Part shown: one piece after another, positions 45,057 to 59,892 of the stretch
How the letters are laid out: every line of letters starts with the position of its first letter
How positions within the stretch are numbered: the stretch's first letter is position 1
Source: Amphiura filiformis
Lineage: Eukaryota; Echinodermata; Ophiuroidea; Amphilepidida; Amphiuridae
Reading direction: 5' to 3'
Length of the DNA stretch: 64,000 bases
Assembly (NCBI RefSeq): GCF_039555335.1
Contig: NC_092642.1
Location: 22,611,262 to 22,675,261, forward strand
Program-made: the position numbers and the translations under genes
Notes under the pieces: generated by a model
Databases searched by the model: none
What the model saw: the letters and a program-made list of their open reading frames with translations, nothing else
What the model was told of the DNA's origin: nothing

Positions 45057-47594
45057 AAGCTCTTCACGGTCAAAGCCAAATTTTTAAGAGATCTCAACAT
45101 AAAAAGCCTTTGGTTGGCTTTCTTAGTCATGTTTTCAATTTGTGACTCCCACTTAAGATCATTTTGTAGGTAGACACCAAGAACTTTAGCTTTGTTGACA
45201 TAGGACAGCTTCTTAGAACCAATCATTAAGTCAGCATGCAGTGGGGCAGACTTATTGAAACATATTTCCAGTGCTTGGCACTTGGATGGATTTAACTTGA
45301 GTTGATTGATTCTAGCCCATTCTGAAAAATCATTCAAGTCATCCTGTAATCCCCCCTTCTCCCCAATCTTCCTGTTTTCAGCAAAAGTGAGGTCATCCAC
45401 ATACTTCCAGTATTGAGAATGGGAACCAATGGCAGCATTATTGATGATGATTTGGAAGCCAATGGGACCAAATTTTGTGCCTTGAGGCACACCACCATTT
45501 AGGAAGACATAATTGGAAAGATCACTGTTATACCTCACACACTGCTGGCGGTGATGAAGAAAGTCACAAATCCAGGGAATAATATTTCTGCGCACACCCA
45601 TTTGAATGATCTTATTTATGAGCACAGTGTGGTTCACAAGGTCAAATGCCTTTGAAAAATCAGTCAATACTACCGTCCCAACATCGTAAGCAAATTCTTT
45701 GATTAATTTTGCCGGGACTCCATCCGGACCACTAGATTTGTTGGGATTTATTTTCTTGAGTTCATTGTACACTACCCATGGGTAAAGATGAGGAGGAGGC
45801 TCTTTGGAAGGCAGATAGGCAGGCAGCTCGTTGAAATCAAGAGGAGGAACATGAGCAGACACATTGGCAAACATATCATTGATGGAATTAGCCTTGCCTA
45901 CGCCATCCTTGTCATCAATACCGGGGATGTTTAATTTGAGATCCTTTTTCGTAGAGTTGGTAATTTTTTTCAGTTCTTGATACCATTTACGTGGTTCTGC
46001 TTTCTGTAAGTGTCTAACTCTGTTGGCATGATATGAGATTTTGGCTTTTTCAACCTCTCTTTTAACAAGATTTCTAAGCTTACGCCATTCACTAACATTA
46101 CCTGATTGAAATGCATTTTGACGCTCAACAATTAACTGTTTTACATGATCTGTTATCCAGGGTTTATCATTGGCCAGGATTTTCCTCTTTTTTTCAGGAA
46201 AGTACTTAGTAATACCAAGTTCAAGAATTGAATAAAAGGCATCAGTCTTATCTTGTGTGGAATCACAATCTAAAACCTCATCCCAGTTTTGACCTTGAAT
46301 CCATGACCCAAATGCACGAATTCCAGACCCGTGTAGAGGACGAGTGATCTTTACTGAGCAAGATTTCATAGTAGCTTTTGGTAAGATCTTAGGATTCCAC
46401 AGAATACTCACGTGGTCACTAAGGCCAATCGGCGAAATAGGCCTAGGCTTTGCATAGTATTCATTTAACTTGCTACTAGTCAGCATCAGATCAAGCGTTG
46501 CATCTCCACGTGTGGGGAAATCAACAAGTTGCTTAAAGTCATTGCCTCTCAATATAGTATTAACATTCATTCTATTAAAGTCACCTAATATCAAGATCCC
46601 TATATCAGGGTATTTAGTTCTTAGAAAATCCACACTTGACAGCAGATGATCAGTCAGCAGGTTTTGATGGGGCGATTTGGTTGTAATGTACACGGCGCAT
46701 ACTGCGATTGAGGACACACTCCTGAGCAGTCTCTCGGGTCTTACTTTTACCCATATGCACTCCAACTCTGTCGGGACTTTAATCTTGTCAAAAGTGGTTG
46801 CTGGTATATCATCCTTCACATAAATGCCAACACCACCACCACGCTTACTGTCCCGATCTTTGAAAAATAAGTTATAACTTGGGATACTCAGTTGATTTTC
46901 AGGGATATTACTGGAGAACCATGTTTCGGTTATTACACAGATGTCAACATTGTTTAGTTGTAAAACCACTTCGGCCTCTTCAAATTTGTTTCCAAGAGAT
47001 TGCGCATTAGTCATATAAACAATGGGTAATTTAGCACACTTTTGTAGTTGCGAAGAAATAGTTTGACTTGCACGAGCTTCATTCACTTTCCGAGGAAGGA
47101 AAATGTCTGTGTCCGGGGAAGGGAGTTGAACAAACTCCAATTTTCTCAAATTATGTTTATTACGCAATGGTTCAGGGTGGGAAATAGAAGAACGCTGGGT
47201 AACAATGACAGGAATTGTTTGGTTTAAAGCATTTTCACATGAATTGGTTATGACCGATGGTACGACCGGAATGGGTCTAGAAGTGTTCATGCGTAGGCGT
47301 TGTAGGCACCCAGCCGCAGATCCTCTCCTTGTGGGTCGGCAAAGTCTATGAGATCTTAAAGTAGACCAGACCTCTGGTGAGACTCTAGATTGACTGGCAC
47401 GAAGACTTAAGAGTGCATCTCTACTATAAGTTATTTGTTTGGATGATTGATATTCAGTTAGTGGTTTACATGATTGTGGATTGATCGCATATGCATGTTC
47501 ATCTACTGGGCTCTTGTTAGGCCCAGGATTAGGGTTCACATCTCCAGACAAAAGAAGCTGTAGTTGAAATGTAGAACTTGAGTTAGAGTAATAT
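45053..47594 (-). pseudogene. LINE ORF2: APE endonuclease and partial reverse transcriptase
   Basis: Residue numbers count from the methionine at 47551. Upstream in the same frame is LQLLLSGDVNPNPGP, a 2A-like stretch. Then a basic, low-complexity region to about 170; APE endonuclease 176-390 with N182 (MTNAQS), E209 (VITETW), GDFN 323-326 and SDH 378-380; a linker; and RT from about 597 with SSGPDGVPAKLIKEF, LTDFSKAFDLVNHTVL, GGVPQGTKFGP and YVDD 717-720. Between residues 625 and 627 (near 45682) roughly 100 residues are missing compared with the family, removing RT fingers and early palm. The frame fails at about 45083, where one A lost from a run breaks the RT thumb; the next frame (45056-44661) continues it. 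The 5' end continues beyond the insertion at 53393. Confidence 0.93.
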
Positions 47595-47726
47595 ACATTT
47601 CCTTTGGAGGCCTGCGGATCGAGGATTGCGTAATGGTCAATTCAGCGGTACGCATGAATTGTGTACAGCGTGGTGTGATCAAGGCATTGATTGTTGCCAG
47701 CACCGAGGACTACGGACGTCTAATTT
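47589..47726 (+). repeat. Split repeat A, copy A1
   Basis: Starts TAATATACATTTCCTTTGG and includes GGATCGAGGATTGCGTAATG; identical to 52539-52676. The first six bases are shared with the LINE target. Confidence 0.95.
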
Positions 47727-49440
47727 CCAGCGCTGTACTTTGTGTACACCTTTTGGTCAAATTGTATAAGGATGGCGTATTTAGTTCAGATAAAACAGAT
47801 ATGAGCCCAGTAAAAATATTACTATGAAGCTTGTTGTAGGTTGGAATCGGGGTTTGAAAAGTATCTATGGTATGTATGGCGGTTGCTTGTGAGACCTGGT
47901 AAGATGTTTTTGATTGACAAGAAGTAACAGATGTAAGGAGGTAGGTGATTTATTCCTCAAGATACATAGGCCTTGGAGGCCTATGGGGCTATGGATAGGC
48001 CTTACTGAAATGACTCATGGCCAGTACATTGGATGTGAATTGCACTATAGGAGTTGGTATCAACATTTAGGATGGTATCAAACATAAATGGTGGTTATAC
48101 ACCATGTCTATTAGCAGTACAGTAATTGTCGTCATCCCTGGGTCGCCAATTTCTGGCATGAACGGTTTTATGTGGTCTCCGTCACAGCCGGATTTTCTTT
48201 CGTTATCTTTACGATGGGCTACATTTAGTCTGGGTACAAGACTGCTTAGTGAACGCATTGTCATTGTATATTGATTGATCAGATAAATAAATAGGCATCA
48301 TTATCATATCGTGTGATCGATGCGGGTACTTAATATGGTTTTGCTTTCATTTGATTTTGGGGGTTCTAACCCGGGGTTCTAATTGTACGCGACTCGCTTG
48401 ACGAGGTCTCCAAATCAATATGGATTAAGTATAAAACCATAGATAATACCTGTGTACGTTTTAATAAATTCTTGTTATACGGTATCTTCTAATAATTGTT
48501 ATATCATATTATGACATAAATGCGGTTGTGCTGTCAGGCAGAGAGGTTGTTCTCGTTACCCCTTTTATCATGATCATACATAGGTTTCAATCTCGACTGC
48601 GATAGAGTAGTAGCCATAATAGAGATTGTAGATTGGTTTAATGGTATTGACATCTCGATTTCTTGCAAGCTTTTGTCATACTTTTAGTACGTTACATGAT
48701 TAATTTTGCCGTTGGAAACGCACCGATATATTTTTCTCGCGCAAGTATTGATTTTCGCATGTATAATTAATTTATTCAAAATTTCTAAATTAAATTTGAT
48801 CCAGAATAACACCTGGCTTTCGATTGATTAGTTTCATACCAGTTTGAAGCTCGATGGATTGCGAGATTGAGATCAAGAAGGGCCGTTATTCAGAACGCTG
48901 CACATGTCCGGGAACGCTGCTTTATCATGTCAGCTTGCTTGACTGTGTTCAGTTTGGCCATTCGTTGGCCTTGGGCCTCAAACGGGCACTTTAATATAAG
49001 AACGTTAATTTGAAGCTTTTGTGTAGAAGTAGAATGCAAATTCATATTGATTATGCTTATGGTAATGTCGCATAAGAATGTAGGTACTTATTAAGCCTAT
49101 ATGCTTCAGGATGTTTTTCAACATTTTCGTCATTTTCGGTTTTTGCTTAGGATACACGATTACCAGTGTTGTTAGGCTATTTAGGAGGAATTCCATATTG
49201 GCCTTTATGAGATCATTCCTCTCACGTGGATTCATTGAGACATATAGGAGCTTTTCCATGGGCGTGAGCATTGTCGCCTTACCACGAACGTGGTCTTAAA
49301 AAAAAAAAACAATTTCGAGTAAATAAGAAATTAATGAGCTTGGCATGAATATGTTTGTTATGTGGGCAATATGAATATATGGATTTGTATTACCATGGGA
49401 GTATTCCTACAGGAAAATGTAGATTCGCATAATTTCTGAG
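47727..49440. other. Left interior of the split-repeat element, no coding seen
   Basis: Longest open frame is 88 codons (49005-49271, - strand) with no recognisable domain. AT-rich. Confidence 0.5.
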
Positions 49441-49449
49441 GTTTGCAGA

Positions 49450-50350
49450 GGCTAGAGCTTTCTGATCTTGGGAGCATTCCCGTGGATGAGTAAAGTACTT
49501 ACTGTGGGTAAAGGCAGCTTCCCAGGGACGTATTGGAGATTTCTCACGGAATGTATGCGAGGATGTGCATGCTTGGTAGCAGACGCATGATTATATATGG
49601 GAGATTTCCCATGAACGTACATGAGTGTATATGGGAGCATTCCCATGAAGGTGTATGGGAGCATTCCATGGACGTGTATGGGAGCATTCCCTTGAATGAG
49701 TTTGGGAGCAATTTATGTTTATCATGAATGTGCGGTGTCTCGGTTTGGCATCTGATAAGCTCTATCTAGAACATCACGCAGAGTGTATGTGAGCATTTAT
49801 GCTCTATAAAATGTATATGGGAGCTTTTGAATATTAAGTGTATGGGAGAATTCACATGAATGTGTCTGGGAACATTCCATGAATGTCTATAGGAGCATTC
49901 CCATGAATTTGGTATACATAGGAGCATTCTCATGGGAGAGTCTATGGGAGAGCATTCCAATGAACGAGTGCATTGTGTGGGAGCATTCCCATGAACGTGC
50001 ATGGGAGCATTTATATAATGCGTACGGGAGTTTTTCCATGAATGTGTATTGGAGCATTGGGATGAATGTGTATGGGATCGAGTATCTCGTGGATGGGAGC
50101 ATCCCATGGGTGCATATATGGGAGCATCACATGGGTTTGTATGGGAGTTTTTCCCACGGACGTGGATGGGAGTATTCTCATGGATCCTGGCTGTAGATGT
50201 GTATGGGAGCAAGGTCCCAAAGGTTGCGTATAACATAACATTATTTTATATGAGTTCCCATATGGATGTGTCTAGGCCTATTTAGGAGCAGTATCATCGA
50301 TGTGTATGGAATTTCCTATTGAGGTGTATGGAGCAAAGAAGGATGTATAG
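49450..50350. repeat. Minisatellite inside the split-repeat element
   Basis: Some 25 irregular copies of a unit built on TATGGGAGCATTCCCATGAA, spaced about 24-60 bp. Units differ by small insertions and substitutions. Each contains GGGAGCATTCCC, a near-palindrome. Open frames through the array are by-products. Confidence 0.88.
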
Positions 50351-52398
50351 GCATATCTGGGTTCATACACACAGAGGATGTGTTTAATGGAATTTGATCA
50401 TTCCCATTAAAGTTCCGGTTGGTTTGGTTTTTTCTGTGCATAATGGATGAGGCCATTCGGAATGAACAGAATGGATGATAGCTAAGGAAGCATTCCTTCA
50501 GATTTATACGTGAGCTTTCCATTTATAAAGGACAGTCTCATGGATATGAAAGATCTCTGTTGGAGCTTTTCCATGGATGTGGCAATGCAAGAGTATTTAC
50601 ATGACATGGATCGTGGACTTGAAAGAATGTGACAATAGTAAATGTAGGTTCTAATAGACCATAGACTAAATCAATTGATTTGTCCCTCAGCCGGTTAAAC
50701 TAGGGCTAATATCTCGATATTTGGGTGACTGTTAATGAACTTTACTCCGTAGCGGGTAGTCTTGGGTACACTTCATCATGATCATAATAGAGATGAGCAA
50801 GCTAAGCATTTATAACAATGTGTTCTATACCATAATTGTGTCGTCATGAAAGATTTTGGAAGTGCATCACTTGTAGGGGTAAACGGATGAAATGGATTAT
50901 ACTGTATTACCAGCGGCATGGATTTGGGATATGGATACGCATTTCCACAGCATTACCTTCATGATTAGGATATATACATGCATGTTGTATTGTTAGCAGT
51001 GAATATGTGTGTCTTCGAAGACATGCTGGGTTTCTGCTTATTATTATCAAAGATCATGAAGATCATGGAAGGTAGAAATTCGTAAGTTTCGTGCATGGGT
51101 TAAGAGAGGTATTGGAGATGGATATTCGAGTCTGTTCATGTTTTTTGACGTTTATGATATGTACAGCTTCACCAAGTTGGTTTTTTGAGATTTCTATATA
51201 GGCGTTCTCCATGTTCACGAGGTATTCCTAGCTGAGTAGATGTTTAAAGAATACATTATAGGTACGGTGTTTTGGTTTGTTTTTCAAGGTTCAGTAATTG
51301 GATTATTCCTGAACACAGATGTGAGCATTTCGGAGAGTATTCTCATTATATTATTCATGGATGTCCATTTTTGTTTGCTTATGCATAGTTATAGTAGGCC
51401 TACATGTAGTATGCACGACTGAGCTAGATTTACGTTTACTACATAGGTCTACAGGTATTTTTCTATATATCTTAAGGATATCGTATGTGACAAGGGCAGT
51501 GTTTTGTGAAAGTAAAATGTCAGAAGAATTTATTTTATTCATAGAAGCACTTGGATCTGATTATCCACATATTTAGTTGCGGTTCTGCTCTTCATATTTA
51601 ATATAGGCATATATGTGTTCATGTTTCACCAGTAATTGGTATTTCAGTAAGTAAAATTGTGAGATGCGCCAAATTTCATCAGACGTTGCATCTGCCTTTG
51701 TGACTACACTCAAGGCAGTAATAAAGCTGCAATAGCTTCTTGTACTGAGTTAGACCTTCTGCTGTTATATCTGTGGCGTTCGGAGTTCATGAACCTGTTG
51801 AAATTGTCAGTTTGGCAGAAGCGTTTGAGTTTCTTCGTGTTAGTGGTTCTTATTAAATGAGACCATAGGGTCTTTGATTAGACGAGATATTTACATATTT
51901 TTACAGAGAGTCAAAGTGACTTTATTGGTCCAAGCTCTGTACATTAGTGCAATGTTGTATGTTATAAATATGTTGGATGCTTACACCACAGATCTGTGCT
52001 TACAGTAAACATGCTAAACGCTGGTGATTTTCATGTATATAGTTAATATATATATAGGCATCTTTTATTTTAGCCAAAAGAGCATTGGTTTTTACAGTCT
52101 CAGTACTGAGGTGGCAATTTATTTGGCGATTCAGGGCCGAGGGGGCCTGAGGTCCTGGGATCAGGACTAGGGAAATGTGATTTGTTTTTGTTTTGACAAT
52201 GTTTGAGGGCTGGTGCGAGCGGGGAAATAAGAACTAATAGCATAATGTCTATATATAGGCCTATATAGGAGTATCACATTCATCGAGGGGCTTTGTAGCT
52301 CGGAATAAATTATTCCAGATTAGTTTGAGTTTGAGCTCAGCATAGCTATTATTCAGTGTGGACCGTTTGCCCGCCCGTTCTTTATATCTTGATAAGGG
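50351..52398. other. Right interior of the split-repeat element, no coding seen
   Basis: A few degenerate minisatellite words persist to about 50580; after that no repeat or coding signal was recognised. Confidence 0.45.
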
Positions 52399-52544
52399 GT
52401 AGTTCGCGGCTGACGAACAATATTCCCCTGGTAAGATAAACTGTATCATTGTGTGTTTGTTTTGCAGGTTGATAGATCCTAGAGAAGTAGGCGCAATTGG
52501 AAATGATTTATTTCCGATTGAGCTTGCGAATTAGGAAATAATAT
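52399..52544 (+). repeat. Split repeat B, copy B1
   Basis: Starts GTAGTTCGCGGCTGACG and ends GCGAATTAGGAAATAATAT; identical to 53248-53393. Confidence 0.95.
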
Positions 52545-52676
52545 ACATTTCCTTTGGAGGCCTGCGGATCGAGGATTGCGTAATGGTCAATTCAGCGGTA
52601 CGCATGAATTGTGTACAGCGTGGTGTGATCAAGGCATTGATTGTTGCCAGCACCGAGGACTACGGACGTCTAATTT
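52539..52676 (+). repeat. Split repeat A, copy A2
   Basis: Directly joined to B1 through the shared TAATAT; identical to A1. Confidence 0.95.
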
Positions 52677-53247
52677 TCCGTAGGCTTATTAAAACTTGTG
52701 TTTAGTTATCTCTTTTTGGATTCTGTGCAACATGTCCAATGGCGTATGGCCTAGGCTCTATGGGACATGCTTGATGATAATTGTGATAGCTTGGGTTGTG
52801 TCTGATCCGTGTCACAGTCCGTCCAGTAATTTGGGTAGATGGGAGATGTTTGATGCTCAGAATTCAGATAATTCGAATCCTCTGATTGTTAGGACTTTGG
52901 TTCCTTAGGGCTAAAGAATTGTTATTCTTATTCGCATGGCATAGATTGATTTGTTTAACAATGTTTAAGTTTATGTTATAATAAACACATGTGACGTAAA
53001 TGTTTTCTGCTTTCTGCATAGAAATATTATCTATGTTGACAGGCGTTATATGGTTTAAGGCTATGCCTATATTAGGCCTTAAATGAAGAAACGATTTCTT
53101 GAGCAGAGCATAGTGAAGGATAATTGGACCTAGCATATAGGTCTTGTTATACTATTCTTTATGAATCGCAGACCTATCAGTAGGTCTTCTAGCTTCTTAC
53201 GAAGTTACACCCGTTATAGGCGGGTCTGACCGTTTCGATGTCCGTCC

Positions 53248-53393
53248 GTAGTTCGCGGCTGACGAACAATATTCCCCTGGTAAGATAAACTGTATCATTG
53301 TGTGTTTGTTTTGCAGGTTGATAGATCCTAGAGAAGTAGGCGCAATTGGAAATGATTTATTTCCGATTGAGCTTGCGAATTAGGAAATAATAT
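53248..53393 (+). repeat. Split repeat B, copy B2
   Basis: Ends at the right boundary of the insertion, after which the LINE frame resumes; identical to B1. Confidence 0.95.
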
Positions 53394-53542
53394 GAAATTC
53401 TAGTTCCAAGAAAATGGCTCTTGGTTATTGACTGTGTTGCTGTATAAGGAGGTGCTACAACAACATACACAGACACACAACCAAACCAAAGTCCCAAGAT
53501 GATCAGGGCTCTCATCATAGAACACTGCACAGGGTGCCTCAT
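53394..53542 (-). pseudogene. LINE ORF2 N-terminus, separated from its body by the insertion
   Basis: The frame from ATG 53542 (or the double ATG at 53518) encodes a hydrophobic segment, RALIILGLWFGCVSVYVVVA, then TKSHFLGTRIS. Across the TAATAT junction at 53393/47589 it continues in frame into YYSNSSSTFQLQLLLSGDV. An upstream in-frame TAG lies near 53565. The segment looks like a signal or membrane sequence ahead of a 2A-like motif, an arrangement reported for 2A-bearing non-LTR elements of marine animals. Confidence 0.75.
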
Positions 53543-53565
53543 TGTCACTAGATACTCAAGTAGCT

Positions 53566-57814
<4,249 letters not shown>

Positions 57815-58511
57815 CCGGGAGAGAAGCTGAGTGAGAGAGGGAGAGGGAGGGGTAATAAAGAAAGAAAGAAGACAGAAAAAGAAGTAAAGAAATTAAAACG
57901 TTTCATAGTACAGCGCGCTCAAGTACGCGGAGCGGAGGTGCTTACGACTATACTGATAGTTGATCCCAAAGCGATTATTTTTGCCTTGAAACTTTATAAT
58001 CAAAGTGTTTGTTTTTGCGGATGCTACGCAAAAACTCCAAAATCGGAGGGTTTCACACACAATGCTACCTGAGTGAGTACAAACATAATTAAATACATTT
58101 CATTCGGGGGCTAAAAAAAAAAAAAAAAAATGTCCTATACCTTAATGGTTATGGAACAAAGGTGCCCCCCCCCCCCCGAATATAGGCCTAAATGATACAT
58201 TGAACTGTTTGATATCCCGGTTCACAGGTACGTCAACAATAAAATCTTTCTCTATCAGTACGACAGCAACTTAGCTCACTTCCGGTAATTTTTACCGGCG
58301 TGACCTTTGCTGTTACGTAACGTAATGTTGTAAATCAGGTGGCAAATACAGTTTTTCAGAAAACATCAAAAAAATGGCATACACGAGTGGTTTCTCCCTT
58401 CATTTCCATATTGATCCCATAGATAAGATATGAAACATGAGTATAAGGCAAACAGTAACGTGTAAAAGTCCAATTATTGTGGAGTTTATTGTGCGCGAAG
58501 TAACCTAAAAA
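57815..58511. other. Unassigned sequence
   Basis: Poly-A (58112-58129) and poly-C (58167-58178) runs; no gene supported. Confidence 0.4.
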
Positions 58512-58929
58512 ATGAGAAAAAATGCATGTCACGATCACCAAAATGGTTATATCTGCAACTATGCGCCAACGCCGGTCGTATGCTTTTCTGTAATGATAGA
58601 TATTAGCTAACTTGAGCTTGTATTAAATTTTCAGCGAAAATGATTGGTGGAACAATCGAGTCGTAGGTTGGAAAGTTGCTTTCAAAACGGCTTCCCCTCG
58701 CAATCGTGCGTGACCATAAGTGACCAGTGTCAGCAGGAAAATTAACAGCCGGCCTTGTCCATATAATCGATTAATAATTGTCAGGATCGTCCAGTTGACT
58801 ACAGTGATATTTATTTATTCATACCAAAATACTGCCCTGTCATACAAAATATCGAAGTCAATATAAAATTGTTGAACGAGGCACTGAATTAGAAATAACA
58901 TTGCAAAAGGTACGAGAATAAGTTAGCAG

Positions 58930-58997
58930 GTTGTGATGGTCTAGTGGCTAAGTCCGTGCCTGAAGTGCGTGAGGTTGGAAGTTCGAACCCTACCATA
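58930..58997 (+). mobile_element. tRNA-like block (SINE-type), left arm
   Basis: TGGTCTAGTGG fits a tRNA A box and AGTTCGAACCC a B box. Between them CGTGC-CTGAAGT-GCGTG can form an anticodon arm with GAA in place. Acceptor and T stems do not pair, so this is tRNA-derived rather than a working tRNA. Confidence 0.5.
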
Positions 58998-59419
58998 GCG
59001 GGTTTTTTTTGTTGAAAATATTTATGATATAAAACAACTTTCAGGAAGGGTTTCTGATCATTTGAAGCAGAAATAATGAGGTAAAATGAAAGAAAGCATT
59101 TTTTTTTATCTTGACCGCTTGTGGTTTTCTATTGAAGATAATTAAAGTTACTCTAGACAACGAAACGCTGATTCCAATTATGTGTATGTCTGGGTATGGT
59201 GTAAGAACGGTGTAAAAATTACAAATAATATTATGCAAAAATATCAGGTTTGAAATTCGTAAATTATGGCTGACGCTATCTTATTTTTTAATATGTAGGC
59301 CTACACATAAAGAAAAACATTGCAAACGTGTTGCATAGAAATATTTTTAATTGATCATAATACTGACGGGCCTACACCATAGGCCTAACAGAACAAGAGA
59401 GAAAAAAAATCGAAATGCT

Positions 59420-59488
59420 GTAGGATTCGAACCTTCAACCTCTCGCACTTCAAACCACAGCGTCAACCACTAGACCATCACAACCTGC
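59420..59488 (-). mobile_element. tRNA-like block, right arm
   Basis: Inverted partner of the block at 58930: TGGTCTAGTGG and GGTTCGAATCC on the - strand. The T stem pairs better here (GAAGG/CCTAC, four of five). Confidence 0.5.
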
Positions 59489-59892
59489 TGTAATATACTC
59501 GTATCTTTTGCAATCTTATTTCTCATTCAGGGACTCGATCAACAATAATATTTTTAAAACTGCTTTTAAGTTCAGTCAAATGAGGTAATATTACTTTTTA
59601 TATTGACTTCAATATTTTGTAAGTCAATGCAGTATTTTACTTGAATAAAGAAATATCACTGGAGTCAATTGGACGATTCTGACGGTTATTATTCGATATA
59701 ATGACAAGGCCGGCTGCTATTTTGCTAGTGACACTTGTCACTAACGGGACACGCACGATTGAGACACGAGCCGTTTTGAGAGTAACTTTCCAACCTACGA
59801 CTCGATTGTTCCACCAATCATTTTCGCTGAAAATTTAATACAAGCTCAAGTTAGTTAATATCTATCATTACAGAAAAGCATAAGACCGGCGT

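Larger units (their letters stand above)
47595..53387. mobile_element. Split-direct-repeat element (Ngaro/PAT-like, apparently non-autonomous)
   Basis: The order of repeats is A1 (47589-47726), 4.7 kb interior, B1 (52399-52544) overlapping A2 (52539-52676), 0.57 kb, B2 (53248-53393). A1 and A2 appear identical over 138 bp, as do B1 and B2 over 146 bp. TAATAT occurs at the left edge, the B1/A2 join and the right edge. The layout A1-B1A2-B2 is that of Ngaro/PAT tyrosine-recombinase retrotransposons, and the 5.8-kb length is in their range. No reverse transcriptase, RNase H or recombinase is visible on either strand, so the copy is probably non-autonomous. The alternative is two tandem copies of an A...B element, the second internally deleted. 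Confidence 0.72.
44040..53545 (-). mobile_element. CR1/L2-like LINE, interrupted by a 5.8-kb insertion
   Basis: A - strand non-LTR retrotransposon: 5' coding start near 53542, body 47588-44661, 3' UTR to a terminal tandem of AATTG (44041-44058), typical of CR1/L2 ends. The 47595-53387 insertion splits it near the 5' end of the open frame. It encodes an APE-type endonuclease and RT. It is not active as it stands: besides the insertion it lacks part of the RT and has one frame break. Confidence 0.92.

Noticed and set aside
49766..50236. Several overlapping open frames in the minisatellite
   Set aside because: All follow the repeat unit and differ between frames without conservation; by-products of the array.
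47589..53393. LTR retrotransposon with A or B as LTRs
   Set aside because: Neither A nor B stands at both ends; the ends are A and B respectively, with B1A2 inside.
58930..58997. Functional tRNA-Phe gene
   Set aside because: A and B boxes and an anticodon-like loop exist, but acceptor and T stems do not pair and the partner copy has a different loop; treated as tRNA-derived.
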